NCBI RefSeq assembly: GCF_000423185.1
Contig: NZ_AUHM01000033.1
Coordinates: 36,943 to 100,942 of the forward strand
Source: Inquilinus limosus DSM 16000
GTDB taxonomy: Bacteria; Pseudomonadota; Alphaproteobacteria; DSM-16000; Inquilinaceae
Reading direction: 5' to 3'
DNA: 64,000 bases
Part shown: one piece after another, positions 1-8,946 of the stretch
How positions within the stretch are numbered: position 1 is the first letter of the stretch
Layout: each line of letters opens with the position of its first letter
The notes under the pieces: generated by a model
Database searches by the model: none
The model's input: only the letters and a program-made list of their open reading frames with translations
What the model was told of the DNA's origin: nothing
Made by a program: the position numbers and the translations under genes

Positions 1-1217
1 ACGCCGGGCAGCGCATAGGGCAGGTCGGCGACGGTGTCGAGCCAGCGCATGGCCCGGGAACGCCGCGCCTCGGCGTAATAGGCGAGGACCAGCCCGACCG
101 CCGCCGTGGCCACCGCCGCGGCCCCGGCCAGCACGGCGCTGTTGAGGAAGGCGCGGCGGGTCGGGTCGTGTTCGAACAGGATGTAGGCGAACTGGTCGAG
201 GCTGGCGGTGTCGAGGCTGAGCTCCACCCCCAGCGCCGGCACCAGGGCCGAGGCCAGCAGGGCCAGAAGCGGCGCGACGGACAGCACGCCGACGACCAGC
301 CACAGCGCCATCTCCACCCAGGGCCGGGCGCGGCCGAGCGGCAGGACCGGCCCGGTCGGCCCGGTGCGGACCAGCACCGGCGCCCGCGCCGCGGCCCAGC
401 GCTGCAGCCCGAGGCCGAGCGCCGCCAGCAGCGCCAGCACCAGGGCCAGCGCCGCCACCTCGCCCAGCACCGAAGGGCCGAAGCCGCTGAGCCGCTGGTA
501 GATCAGCGTGGTCAGCACGCTGTAGCGGCCGGGGATGCCGAGGAGGGCAGGCACGCCGAAATTGCCGATCGCCGAGACGAAGGCCAGCGCCGCGCCGGCC
601 AGCAGGGCCGGGCGCAGCAGCGGCAGCAGGATGCCGAGCAGGATGCGCGGCCCCTTCGCGCCGGCGGCGCGCGCGGCCTCGACCAGGTCGCAGGGCAGGC
701 TTCGAATGGCGGCGGTGACGGCGAGGAAGACCAGCGCCGCATGCTCCAGCCCCATGATCCAGACCACCCCGCCGCCGGAATAGAGCGGGTGGTTCGGCCA
801 GGGGCCGGTGACGGCGTCGAGCAGGGCGCGGGCCGGCGTGCCGGCGTCGAGCAGCCGGATCCAGGCCAGCGCCGCGATCTGCGGCGGGATCAGCATCGGC
901 AGCAGGCACAGCAGCGCCAGCACGCCCCGGCGCCGGATGTCGGTCAGCCCGATGGCGAGCGCGAGGCCGCCGCCGACCACGACCGAGACCAGGGTGGAGC
1001 CGAGGCCGGCGACGACGGTGTTCTGCAGCGCCCGCAGCGTCGCCCGGCCGCCGAGCATGGAAAGCGCCGCCTCCGGCTGCGCCAGCCCTTCGGCGAACAG
1101 CCGAAGCAGCGGCAGGGCGCAGAACAGCAGCACATAGGCCCCGGCCGCCCCAGCCAGCGCCGGGTCGCCCCAGCGGCGCGGGCGGAGGGCGGGGGCTGAC
1201 GCAAGAGAACGACTCAC
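1..1217 (-). CDS. ABC importer permease, Fe3+/2-aminoethylphosphonate type (C-terminus cut by window edge)
   Basis: Inner-membrane permease of the FbpB/PhnV-like binding-protein-dependent family. About 405 codons are visible before the left edge. The protein is strongly hydrophobic with many membrane segments, and one EAA-type cytoplasmic loop (EAARAAGAKGPRIL) is seen near residue 190, as expected for contacting the ATPase. It has the long fused layout of two permease halves typical of this family; the second half continues off the window. The start is GTG at 1217, because no ATG lies between it and the in-frame stop upstream. It follows the binding-protein gene at 1395-2372 on the same strand, so the two form one importer operon whose ATPase is not in view. 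Substrate is inferred only from family. Confidence 0.82.
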   Translation of the reverse strand, partial: MSRSLASAPALRPRRWGDPALAGAAGAYVLLFCALPLLRLFAEGLAQPEAALSMLGGRATLRALQNTVVAGLGSTLVSVVVGGGLALAIGLTDIRRRGVLALLCLLPMLIPPQIAALAWIRLLDAGTPARALLDAVTGPWPNHPLYSGGGVVWIMGLEHAALVFLAVTAAIRSLPCDLVEAARAAGAKGPRILLGILLPLLRPALLAGAALAFVSAIGNFGVPALLGIPGRYSVLTTLIYQRLSGFGPSVLGEVAALALVLALLAALGLGLQRWAAARAPVLVRTGPTGPVLPLGRARPWVEMALWLVVGVLSVAPLLALLASALVPALGVELSLDTASLDQFAYILFEHDPTRRAFLNSAVLAGAAAVATAAVGLVLAYYAEARRSRAMRWLDTVADLPYALPG

Positions 1218-1291
1218 GGGACTGATGGAACTGTGCTCGACGATCTCGGAGCCTCCGCGTTTAGCCCCTTACTCCACCCATGTCTCCCGTC

Positions 1292-1371
1292 CTGTCATGC
1301 CCGGGCTTGACCCGGGCATCCAGAAGGTCTCGACATCCTCTGGATTGCCGGGTCAAGCCCGGCAATGACAG
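1292..1371. repeat. 80-bp palindromic REP-like repeat between binding-protein and permease genes
   Basis: Two arms, 1292-1323 and 1340-1371, are inverted copies of each other with few mismatches (outer tips CTGTCAT and ATGACAG) around a 16-base loop. A near copy is at 51881-51972. It begins 24 bases past the stop codon of the binding-protein gene and precedes the permease gene in the direction of transcription. Confidence 0.85.
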
Positions 1372-1394
1372 TAAGGGGAAGCCCAAGCGCTGCC

Positions 1395-2372
1395 TCACCC
1401 CCCGAAGGCGTCGCTGAACTTGCGCTTGTTCTCGTCGACGCCCTTGGCCAAGGCCTCGGCCGAAACCGGCATCAGCTTCAGGTCGGCGGCCGCCGGGCGG
1501 CCGGGCGGCAGCGGGGCGCCGGGCTTGCCGGGGATGTAACCCTGCTTGGCCATGTACGCCTGGCCCTCGTCCGAGAGCAGCCAGTTCACGAAGGTCTTGG
1601 CGTCGGCGACGTCGTCGGCGGTCTTCAGGATCGCCACCGGTTCGGTCACCACCGACACGCCGTCCGCCGGATAGACGAAATCGACCGGCGAGCCCTTGGC
1701 CTTGGCGTTCAGCGCCATGAAGTCGACGATGATGCCGTAGGCCTTCTGGCCGGTGGCCACCGCTTCCATCACCGTGCCGTTGCCCTGGCCGGCGACGGCG
1801 CCGTTCTCCGCCAGCTTGTCGAGATAGTCCCAGCCCAGGCCGGGCTGCGCCGCGACGGTGCCGACATGGATCACCGCGGCGCCGGAATAGAGCGGGCTGG
1901 CCATGATCACCTGGTCCTTGGCCGCGGCGGACAAGAGGTCGGCCCAGGACTTCGGCGCCGGCGCGCCGGACTTGGTGTTCCAGGCGATGCCGGTCGGGAT
2001 CAGCTTGGTGCCGAAATAGGTCTTGTCCGGGTCGGCGAAGCCGTCGGGGAAGCCGGCGATCGGCGCGTCGGCATAGGCCAGCAGCCGGCCGTCATCCTTC
2101 AGCTGCTGCATCGCCACCGCATCGGCGATGAACACGACGTCGGGCTGCGGCGACCCGGCCGCGAACTCCGCCTGCAGCTTGTTCAGCACCTCGGTGGTGC
2201 CGGAGCGGAAGAACTCGACCTTCACCTCCGGATGCGCCTTGTTGAACTCGGCGACCAGCGCCGTCATCGCCTCGTTCGGGGTCGAGGTGTAGATCATCAG
2301 CGATCCCGGCGCGGCGAGCGCCGCGGTGGAGACGGCCGTCAAGGCGGCGGCGAGCAGAAGGCGGGTCAGCAT
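1395..2372 (-). CDS. Periplasmic solute-binding protein, Fe3+/2-aminoethylphosphonate ABC family
   Basis: Periplasmic binding protein of about 325 aa that delivers substrate to the permease encoded downstream. A signal peptide ending near ALAAPG is visible in the first 22 residues. The mature start (LMIYTSTPNEAM) is typical of the FbpA/PhnS-like cluster that also includes thiamine and iron binders. The ATG at 2372 was chosen because it starts directly before the hydrophobic signal and has GGGA upstream; a TTG five codons earlier is also possible. No iron-binding tyrosine pair could be confirmed, so iron versus phosphonate or polyol is open. The neighbouring hydrolase at 2584 may belong to the same unit. 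Confidence 0.85.
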   Translation of the reverse strand: MLTRLLLAAALTAVSTAALAAPGSLMIYTSTPNEAMTALVAEFNKAHPEVKVEFFRSGTTEVLNKLQAEFAAGSPQPDVVFIADAVAMQQLKDDGRLLAYADAPIAGFPDGFADPDKTYFGTKLIPTGIAWNTKSGAPAPKSWADLLSAAAKDQVIMASPLYSGAAVIHVGTVAAQPGLGWDYLDKLAENGAVAGQGNGTVMEAVATGQKAYGIIVDFMALNAKAKGSPVDFVYPADGVSVVTEPVAILKTADDVADAKTFVNWLLSDEGQAYMAKQGYIPGKPGAPLPPGRPAAADLKLMPVSAEALAKGVDENKRKFSDAFGG

Positions 2373-2506
2373 CGGCGTCGATCCCAAGGATTTTAGACAA
2401 TGGCTAGGGTGCTAGCAGGTTCCGGTTGCAGTTTCGTGACCGGTTCCACCCGCCAGGGCAAGCCCGTGCCGTCGAGGCCTGATACCAGCGGCCCGAAACA
2501 TTGACC

Positions 2507-2542
2507 CGTCATGGCGAGGCGCGCAGCGCCGTGGCCATGACG
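2507..2542. repeat. Short inverted repeat between hydrolase and binding-protein genes
   Basis: Nine-base perfect arms CGTCATGGC (2507-2515) and GCCATGACG (2534-2542). It lies 42 bases beyond the stop of the minus-strand hydrolase. It could be a weak hairpin terminator, but there is no T-run on the minus strand. Confidence 0.4.
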
Positions 2543-2583
2543 GTTTGGGGCCGAAGAGCGGATCTCAAACCATTGGCATGAGG

Positions 2584-3681
2584 TCAAATCTCCACGGTCT
2601 CGTCGAGGACAATGCGGGCCGGCGCAAAGGCCTTGGCCCAGGCGGAGCGGTGCTTGGCGTCGCCGAAGGCCGGCACCACCACCTCGGCCCCGAGCGCCTT
2701 GGCCAGCGCGGCGTTCTGCGACAGGCGCGGATGCACCGGCCAGCGCAGGGAGATCGCGCGCCCCGCCTCCACCGCCCGGCGCGCCGGGGTGCCGGCGGCG
2801 AGGTAGCCGGTGGCGACCACCGGCCCGTCCTCGCTGCCCCAGCCTTCCAGCAGCGGCTTGGCGGCGCCGCCGGTGGCGTTCGGCTTGGCGGCGATGATCG
2901 GCCGCTCCGGCGGCGGCTCGACGGAGCCGATCGGCTCGATCCGGCTGCGCAGGGAATCCAGCATCGTCGCGGCGCCGGGCCGAAGCCAGCCCGGGTCGGC
3001 GATCAGCCGGTCGATCATCGCGCGGTTGGCATCGCACACCGCCGGCTTCCGGCCGTTCGCGGCCGCGGCGGCCATCGCGATCTCCGGCCCCCGCCCGCCG
3101 GCCGGGGCCAGCAGCAGCGACCGCTTGGCGGCGAAGACCGGGGCGAAGGCGGCGATGCGGTCCTCATGCGGCGTGTCGTCGTCGCCATAGGAGGCGTCGA
3201 GGATCGCGACCCGCGCCGGCGGCGGCTCGGCATCGACGGCGAACACCACCGAGTCGAAGGCCATGTCGCCGGCATAGAACAGCCCGCCGCCGACCGCGAG
3301 ATGCAGCCACACCCCGCCCGGCGCGTGGCCGGACCGGCCGCAGGTGACGGCGAGCCCGTCCGGCAGCCGGTTGCGGCCGAGGCCGAGAGGCCGGCGGTCG
3401 GCCGGCGCCCCCTCGGGCAGCGCCTCCAGCACCGGCGGGGTGGCGTAGACCGGCACCGGGCCGAACCGCTCCGCCGCCTCCGGCAGCGCGTCGACATGGT
3501 CGGGATGGGCATGGCTGAGCAGGATGGCGTCGACCGGGCCGAGGCCGGAGAGGTCGGGCCGCATGCCCTCGTCCGGACCGGCGCCGCAGTCGAGCAGCAG
3601 CCGCGTCCCGCCCGCCTCCACCAGGAAGCAGGCCGGGCCCTTGCCCCCGACGCCCGAGATCGCCCGCACGCTCGCCGCCAT
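2584..3681 (-). CDS. Metallo-beta-lactamase-fold hydrolase (RNA-exonuclease-like superfamily)
   Basis: Cytoplasmic 365-aa zinc hydrolase. The canonical HxHxDH metal motif is at residues 57-62 (HAHPDH), with a further candidate ligand in SGHAPGG and the DASYGDD segment. The overall plan resembles the COG1236-like MBL branch, but no clear beta-CASP motifs were recognised, so RNA processing is not claimed. The ATG at 3681 has GGAGGGG upstream. The gene is divergent from the LacI regulator and shares its 109-bp promoter region, and is read in the same direction as the binding-protein gene 211 bp downstream. Its substrate is unknown. Confidence 0.75.
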   Translation of the reverse strand: MAASVRAISGVGGKGPACFLVEAGGTRLLLDCGAGPDEGMRPDLSGLGPVDAILLSHAHPDHVDALPEAAERFGPVPVYATPPVLEALPEGAPADRRPLGLGRNRLPDGLAVTCGRSGHAPGGVWLHLAVGGGLFYAGDMAFDSVVFAVDAEPPPARVAILDASYGDDDTPHEDRIAAFAPVFAAKRSLLLAPAGGRGPEIAMAAAAANGRKPAVCDANRAMIDRLIADPGWLRPGAATMLDSLRSRIEPIGSVEPPPERPIIAAKPNATGGAAKPLLEGWGSEDGPVVATGYLAAGTPARRAVEAGRAISLRWPVHPRLSQNAALAKALGAEVVVPAFGDAKHRSAWAKAFAPARIVLDETVEI

Positions 3682-3767
3682 CCGCCCCTCCAGATCGCCG
3701 CCTCCTGCCTAGACGGCATCGGCGCGGGACGCCATCCCCGCCTTCACACGGCTGTCTTGACTCCCGA

Positions 3768-3781
3768 ATGAAACGTTTCAT
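3768..3781. promoter_or_regulatory. LacI-type operator over the lacI-family promoter
   Basis: Perfect 14-bp palindrome ATGAAACGTTTCAT with the central CG typical of LacI/GalR operators. It lies between a TTGACT box (3757-3762) and a CATAGT box (3779-3784), overlapping the latter, just before the regulator start at 3791. This fits autorepression. The half-site TGAAA recurs at 4824-4835. Confidence 0.8.
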
Positions 3782-3790
3782 AGTGGAGGC

Positions 3791-4870
3791 ATGCCACAGC
3801 GGAAGACGACGATCAGGGAGGTCGCGTCACGGGCCGGGGTCTCGCTCGGCACGGCATCCAACGTGTTCAACGGCAAGGCCGGGGTCGCCGCCGAGAGCCG
3901 CCAGCGGGTGCTGGAGGCGGCCGAGGCGCTGGGCTACCGCCCGAACAGCCTGGCGGCCGGCCTGCGCCGGCAGCGCACCCGCACCATCGGGCTGGTGGTG
4001 CCGGACGTAAACAACATCGTGTTCAACGAGCTGGTCGAGCATCTCGAGAACATCGCCCTGTCGCAGAGCTACGACGTCATCATCGTCACCTCGCGCGAGG
4101 ACCCGGAGCGCGAGCACGAGCGGGTGCGGGCGCTGCTGTCGCGCCGCGTCGACGGGCTTATCATCATCCCGACCCGCGACTGGTCGGCGACCGAGCGAGA
4201 GATGCGGCACCACCGCATCCCGGTGGTGGTGCTGGACCGGGTCGGGGCCGAGGACCGCTTCCCGTCGGTCGCCTCCGACAACGCCGCCGCCACCCGGCTG
4301 GGAACCGAGCATCTGCTGGGCCTGGGCCACCGCGACGTCGCCTTCGTCATCAACTCGACCCGGCTGTGGAACAGCGCCGCGCGGGTCGAGGGCTTCCTGT
4401 CGGCCATGCGCGCCGCGGGGCTGGAGAAGCATGCCCGGGTGCTGCTGCCGGGCATGACCGAGGAGGAGACCCGGGCCGGCGTTCTGCCGGTGCTGGCCGA
4501 ACCCGATCGGCCCACCGCGGTGTTCACCGGCAGCAACGTCGCCACGCTGGGCGTGCTGCGGGCGGTGCAGGATGCCGGGCTGTCGATCCCGCAGGACCTG
4601 TCGCTGCTGGCCTTCGACGACTTCGCCTGGCTGACCGTGCTGCGCCCCTTCGTCAGCGCCATCCGCCAGCCGACCGAGGCGCTGGCCGGCCATGCCTGGC
4701 GCATCCTGACCGCCGCCTTCGAGAAACCGGACCGGCCGGCGGAGCACATCCGCCTGCCGGCGCCGCTGATCGTGCGCGAGACCACGGCCGCGCCGCCCGG
4801 AAAGGCCGCGGCGCGGCGGCGGATGAAAGCTTTCAAGGACACGGCGGAGGGGGCGGCCGGGCCGCCCTGA
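3791..4870 (+). CDS. LacI-family transcriptional regulator of the adjacent sugar importer
   Basis: DNA-binding repressor, 359 aa. The N-terminal helix-turn-helix (TTIREVASRAGVSLGTAS) and hinge helix (YRPNSLAAGLR) are followed by a periplasmic-binding-protein-like effector domain (IGLVVPDVNN to about residue 335). The tail of about 25 residues is longer than usual and basic. It heads the importer operon that starts 55 bp downstream and has a perfect LacI operator just upstream, so it probably represses itself and the importer until a sugar binds. The Shine-Dalgarno-like GGAGG lies only one base before the ATG, and the predicted -10 box ends seven bases before it, so the message might be nearly leaderless. 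Confidence 0.9.
   Translation: MPQRKTTIREVASRAGVSLGTASNVFNGKAGVAAESRQRVLEAAEALGYRPNSLAAGLRRQRTRTIGLVVPDVNNIVFNELVEHLENIALSQSYDVIIVTSREDPEREHERVRALLSRRVDGLIIIPTRDWSATEREMRHHRIPVVVLDRVGAEDRFPSVASDNAAATRLGTEHLLGLGHRDVAFVINSTRLWNSAARVEGFLSAMRAAGLEKHARVLLPGMTEEETRAGVLPVLAEPDRPTAVFTGSNVATLGVLRAVQDAGLSIPQDLSLLAFDDFAWLTVLRPFVSAIRQPTEALAGHAWRILTAAFEKPDRPAEHIRLPAPLIVRETTAAPPGKAAARRRMKAFKDTAEGAAGPP
4824..4835. promoter_or_regulatory. Second LacI-type operator candidate inside the regulator's own 3' end
   Basis: Perfect 12-bp palindrome TGAAAGCTTTCA with the same half-site as 3768-3781 but central GC instead of CG. It lies within the last codons of the LacI-family gene, about 90 bases before the importer ATPase start at 4926, a position suited to controlling the importer or to looping with the upstream operator. 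Confidence 0.6.
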
Positions 4871-4925
4871 ACCGCCGCGCCGGGCGGCCGCAACGAAGCC
4901 GCCCGCGACAAGACTGGGAGGAGAC

Positions 4926-6515
4926 GTGTCGAGTTCAGCCGCAGAGACGAGCGCCGCGCCGCCGGTGCTGCAGGCCGCCGGCATCGGCAAGGCCTTCGCC
5001 GGCGTCACGGTGCTGCACGGCGTCGGCCTGGACGTGTTCCCGGGCGAGATCCACGCGCTGATGGGCGAGAACGGGGCCGGCAAGTCGACCCTGATGAAGA
5101 TCCTGGCCGGGATCTACGGCGACTATGACGGCACCATCCTGGTCGACGGCGTGCCGCGCCTGTTCGCCGGGGTGCGCGACGCCGAGGAGGCCGGCATCGC
5201 CATCATCCACCAGGAGCTGAACCTGGTGCCGGGCATGACCGTGGCCGAAAACATCTTTCTCGGCCGCGAGCCGCTGCGGGGCGGCATCTTCGTCGACGGG
5301 CCGGCCCTGCGCGAGGCGGCGGCGCGGCTGATCCGCCGCCTCGGCATCGCCGTCGATCCGGACGCCCGGGTGGGCAGCCTGCGCGTCGGCGAGCAGCAGC
5401 TGGTCGAGATCGCCAAGGCGCTGTCGCTCGACACCCGCATCCTGATCATGGACGAGCCGACCTCCGCCCTGTCGCCGGCGGAGTGCGCCACGCTGTTCGC
5501 GGTGGTGCGGCAGCTGGCGCGCGACGGCGTGGCGGTCGTCTACATCTCGCACCGGATGGACGAGGTGATGGAGCTGGCCGACCGCGTCACCATCCTGCGC
5601 GACGGCCGCCACATCGTCACCGCCCCGATCGCCGCGCTGACGCGGGAACGGATCATCGCCCATATGGTCGGCCGCGAGCTGGCCAAGGCCGAGCACCCGG
5701 CCGGGCGCGGCGGCGCCGGCGGCCGGCCGGTGCTGTCCGTCCGCGACCTGTCGCTGGACGTGCCGGGGCGGCGCGGCGGCTGGCGCCGGGTGCTGGACGG
5801 CGTCGGCTTCGACCTGCAGCCCGGCGAGATCCTGGGCATCGCCGGGCTGCTCGGCGCCGGCCGCAGCGAGATCCTGGAGACCATCTTCGGTTCCGCCCGC
5901 GGCCGCCGCGGCGGCACCGCCCGGATCGACGGCGCCCCGGTCGTGATCGACGACCCGCGCACGGCCAAGCGGCACGGCCTGGCGCTGGTGACCGAGGACC
6001 GCAAGGCGACCGGGCTGCTGCTCGGCGCCTCGATCCGCGACAACCTCGCCTTGCCCTCGCTCTCGGTCCTCGCCCGCCTCGGCCTGCGCCGCTTCGGGCG
6101 GGAGGCGGAGCTGGCGCGGAGCACCATCGGCCGCCTCTCGGTGCGCTGCACCGGGCCGCTTCAGCCGGCCGGGCGCCTGTCCGGCGGCAACCAGCAGAAG
6201 GTGGTGATCGGCAAGTGGCTCGCCACCGCCCCGCGCGTCCTGCTGCTGGACGAGCCGACCCGCGGCATCGACATCGGCGCCAAGAAGGAGATCTACGACC
6301 TGATCTTCGCTTTGGCCGACCAGGGCATCGCCATCCTCCTCGTCTCCTCCGAGCTGCCGGAGCTGCTGCTGCTGGCCGACCGCATCCTGGTGATGTGCGA
6401 GGGCCGGCAGACCGGCCTCCTGTCCCGCGCCGAGGCCAGCCAGGAGGCGATCATGGACCTCGCCGCCCCCCGCGCCGCCCGAACCGCCCAGACCATGCCC
6501 GAGGCCGTGTCATGA
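4926..6515 (+). CDS. Sugar ABC importer ATPase, two-domain RbsA/AraG/XylG type
   Basis: Duplicated ATPase of 529 aa that powers a ribose-type (CUT2) monosaccharide importer on the cytoplasmic face of the membrane. First domain: Walker A GENGAGKST at residues 47-55, Walker B LIMDEPTSAL, and a degenerate signature LRVGEQQ. Second domain: degenerate Walker A GLLGAGRSE, signature LSGGNQQK, and Walker B LLLDEPTRG. This asymmetry is normal for the family. The GTG start at 4926 is preceded by a strong GGGAGGAG. Its stop overlaps the permease start by four bases (ATGA), showing translational coupling. The specific sugar cannot be told from sequence. Confidence 0.93.
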   Translation: MSSSAAETSAAPPVLQAAGIGKAFAGVTVLHGVGLDVFPGEIHALMGENGAGKSTLMKILAGIYGDYDGTILVDGVPRLFAGVRDAEEAGIAIIHQELNLVPGMTVAENIFLGREPLRGGIFVDGPALREAAARLIRRLGIAVDPDARVGSLRVGEQQLVEIAKALSLDTRILIMDEPTSALSPAECATLFAVVRQLARDGVAVVYISHRMDEVMELADRVTILRDGRHIVTAPIAALTRERIIAHMVGRELAKAEHPAGRGGAGGRPVLSVRDLSLDVPGRRGGWRRVLDGVGFDLQPGEILGIAGLLGAGRSEILETIFGSARGRRGGTARIDGAPVVIDDPRTAKRHGLALVTEDRKATGLLLGASIRDNLALPSLSVLARLGLRRFGREAELARSTIGRLSVRCTGPLQPAGRLSGGNQQKVVIGKWLATAPRVLLLDEPTRGIDIGAKKEIYDLIFALADQGIAILLVSSELPELLLLADRILVMCEGRQTGLLSRAEASQEAIMDLAAPRAARTAQTMPEAVS

Positions 6516-7828
6516 CCGTGCTTCGCCTGCTGTCCCGCACCAAGCTGTACTGGGGCCTGCTGGTCATCCTGCTGATCGGCATCGCCTTCTCGCCGGTCTC
6601 CGGCAGCGGCCGCAACATCTTCCTGTCCTACGGCAACCTGACCGACGTGCTGCGCCAGGTGTCGATCACCGGCCTCGTCGCCGTCGGTATGACCGTGGTG
6701 ATCCTGATCGCCGGCATCGACCTGTCGGTCGGGTCGGTGATGGCCTTCGGCACGGTGCTGACCGCGACGCTGCTGACCAAGGACGGCTGGACCAGCTCCG
6801 CCACCGTCGCCGTGCCGGCGGCGGTCGTGGTCGCCTTCGCCGCCGCCTTCCTGCTGGTCCGCTTCCTCGGCCGCGGGCTCAGACACACGGAGGGGCCGGT
6901 CGGCGCCCGGCGGCAGGCGGCGCGCGACCCGCTGCGCGACAGCTGGGTGCCCGGCGCCGCCGGCCTGGCCCTGGCGGCGCTGGTGGCCGCATGGCTGGTG
7001 CCGCAGGTCGGCACCAAATTCGGCGTCCCGGCCCTGCTGGTGGCGGTGCCCTGCGCCGGCCTCGTCGTCGGCGCGGTCAGCGGCGCCATCATCGTCGCCG
7101 GCCGGCTGCAGCCCTTCATCGTCACGCTGGCCATGATGGTGGGCATGCTGGGCCTGTCGCGCCTGACCGCGGGGCAGGACAGCGCCGTGCTGCCGGTCTA
7201 TGCCGGCACCAACGCCACCGAGGACATCGAGCTGCTGCGCAGCATGCTGTGGGGCGTGCTGCCGGTGCCGGGCCTGTTCTTCCTGGCCGCGGTCGCGGTC
7301 TTCGCGGTGCTGCTGCGCCTGACCGTGTTCGGCCGCTACGTCTACGCCATCGGCGGCAACGAGGAGGCGGCGCGGCTGTCCGGCATCCCGGTCGACCGGG
7401 TGAAGATCGCGGCCTATGCCTTCTCCGGCATGCTCGCCACCCTGGCCGGCATCCTCTATGTCGCCCAGTACCGCCAGGGCAAGCCGGACGCCGGGGCGGG
7501 GCTGGAGCTGGACGCCATCGCCGCCGTCGTGATCGGCGGCACCAGCCTGATGGGCGGCCGCGGCGCGCTGGCCGGCACCCTGGTCGGCGTCCTGATCTTC
7601 GGGCTGCTGTCGAACATCCTGCAGCTCCACAACATCAACTCCAACCTGCAGCTCGTGTTCAAGGGCGCGATCATCGTCGTCACCGTGCTGCTGCAGGAGC
7701 GCAACCTGGCCGATCTGCTGGCGCCGTTCCGCACGGCGCGCGCAGCCCGGCGGGACCCCGCCGCCCGGAGCGAGGCGGCGGGCCAACAAGGATCGTCGCT
7801 GATCCATCGGGAAGGAACGCAACCATGA
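6512..7828 (+). CDS. Sugar ABC importer permease, RbsC/XylH type
   Basis: Integral membrane permease of 438 aa in the BPD_transp_2 family. The family motif GIDLSVGSVMAF is visible near residue 70 and the conserved GGNEEAARLSGIPV loop near residue 286, with GGTSLMGGRGALAG after it. A hydrophilic stretch and extra membrane helix (roughly residues 115-165) make it longer than the usual 320-340 aa, resembling xylose-type permeases. The ATG at 6512 overlaps the ATPase stop, and its own stop overlaps the binding-protein start (ATGA at both ends). It has a charged C-terminal tail of about 35 residues. Confidence 0.92.
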   Translation: MTVLRLLSRTKLYWGLLVILLIGIAFSPVSGSGRNIFLSYGNLTDVLRQVSITGLVAVGMTVVILIAGIDLSVGSVMAFGTVLTATLLTKDGWTSSATVAVPAAVVVAFAAAFLLVRFLGRGLRHTEGPVGARRQAARDPLRDSWVPGAAGLALAALVAAWLVPQVGTKFGVPALLVAVPCAGLVVGAVSGAIIVAGRLQPFIVTLAMMVGMLGLSRLTAGQDSAVLPVYAGTNATEDIELLRSMLWGVLPVPGLFFLAAVAVFAVLLRLTVFGRYVYAIGGNEEAARLSGIPVDRVKIAAYAFSGMLATLAGILYVAQYRQGKPDAGAGLELDAIAAVVIGGTSLMGGRGALAGTLVGVLIFGLLSNILQLHNINSNLQLVFKGAIIVVTVLLQERNLADLLAPFRTARAARRDPAARSEAAGQQGSSLIHREGTQP

Positions 7829-8796
7829 ACCGTCGCGATCTGTTGAAAACGACCGCGCTGGCGCTGGGCGCCGGCGTCACCCTGCACCTGCCCGCCGGCT
7901 GGGCCCCGGCCCGCGCCGCCGCCAAATGGCGCATCGGCTTCTCCCAGGCGACGACGCTGGAGCCCTGGCGCGTCCAGTTCAACAAGGACATCAAAGCCGA
8001 GGCCGAGAAGCATCCCGAGGTGGAGCTGCTGATCGCCGACGCCGAGGACCGCACCGAGAAGCAGGTCGCCGATGTCGAGAACTTCATCCGGCAGGAGGTG
8101 AACGCACTGCTGATCTCGCCGAAGGAATCGGCCGGGCTGACCGGTGTGGTGGAGAAGGCGATCGACGCCAAGATCCCGGTCTTCGTGCTGGACCGCAACG
8201 TCGACACCGACCGCTACACCCAGTTCATCGGCGGCGACAACGTCGTGATCGGCAAGGCGGTCGGCGAGTTCGTGGCCAAGGCGCTGGGCGGCCCGGGCAA
8301 GGCGGCCGGCAACGTCGTCGAGATCTGGGGCGGCCTCGGCACCCAGCCGGCGCATGACCGGTCCAACGGTTTCCACTCGGTGGCCGACAAGGAGCCGGGG
8401 CTGAAGTTCCTGCTGGACAAGCAGTCGGCCGACTGGAAGCAGAATCTGGCCTACGACATCATGGCCACGGCGCTGCGCAACTTCGAGAAGATCGACCTGG
8501 TCTACGGCCACAACGACCCGATGGCCTATGGCGCCTATCTCGCCGCCAAGGATGTGGGCCGCGAGAAGGAGATCAAGTTCGTCGGCGTCGACGGCCTGCC
8601 GAACGAGGGTGTGGTCTGGGTCAACAAGGGCGAGCTGGCGGCGACCTTCCTCTACCCCACCCCGGGCGCCGAAGGCCTCCGTCAGGCGGTGAAGCTGCTG
8701 AAGGGCGAGACGGTCGAGAAGACGATCGTCCTGCCGACCATGACCATCACCAAGGAGAACGCGCCGGAGATCCTGAAGCAGAACGGGCTGATGTAG
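7825..8796 (+). CDS. Periplasmic sugar-binding protein with twin-arginine-like signal
   Basis: Binding protein of 323 aa of the ribose/galactose (Peripla_BP_4) family. The N-terminus MNRRDLLKTTALALGAG has a twin-arginine pair followed by a hydrophobic core and an A-rA-A cleavage region near residue 32, so Tat export is possible. The mature part begins WRIGFSQATTLEPWR, characteristic of sugar binders. GGAAGGAA precedes the ATG, which overlaps the permease stop. Being last in the operon is unusual; binding proteins are more often first. A palindromic repeat follows at 8811-8854. Confidence 0.92.
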   Translation: MNRRDLLKTTALALGAGVTLHLPAGWAPARAAAKWRIGFSQATTLEPWRVQFNKDIKAEAEKHPEVELLIADAEDRTEKQVADVENFIRQEVNALLISPKESAGLTGVVEKAIDAKIPVFVLDRNVDTDRYTQFIGGDNVVIGKAVGEFVAKALGGPGKAAGNVVEIWGGLGTQPAHDRSNGFHSVADKEPGLKFLLDKQSADWKQNLAYDIMATALRNFEKIDLVYGHNDPMAYGAYLAAKDVGREKEIKFVGVDGLPNEGVVWVNKGELAATFLYPTPGAEGLRQAVKLLKGETVEKTIVLPTMTITKENAPEILKQNGLM

Positions 8797-8810
8797 CGGC
8801 CGCGCCGGAC

Positions 8811-8854
8811 GCCCCCTCACCCGGGATTCCACGGCGATCTCGGGTGAAGGGGGC
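8811..8854. repeat. Hairpin repeat immediately after the sugar-binding protein gene
   Basis: Imperfect inverted repeat with outer arms GCCCCCT and AGGGGGC and inner CACCCG/CGGGTG, starting 14 bases after the stop codon. The CCCCTCACCC motif recurs in the element at 14383-14532. No T-run follows, so a REP-like or mRNA-stabilising role is as likely as termination. Confidence 0.6.
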
Positions 8855-8946
8855 GGCTCCGGCCTGTCCGCTTATCCGCGCGCCCGTGACCAGGCTCCTC
8901 CTCATCCCTCCGGCCCCTTGCCGCTGCACGTTCGGGCTTGACTCAT

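Noticed and set aside
2373..2387. A TTG start five codons upstream for the first binding protein
   Set aside because: The ATG at 2372 begins directly at the signal peptide and has GGGA in a usable position, so the longer form is not needed.
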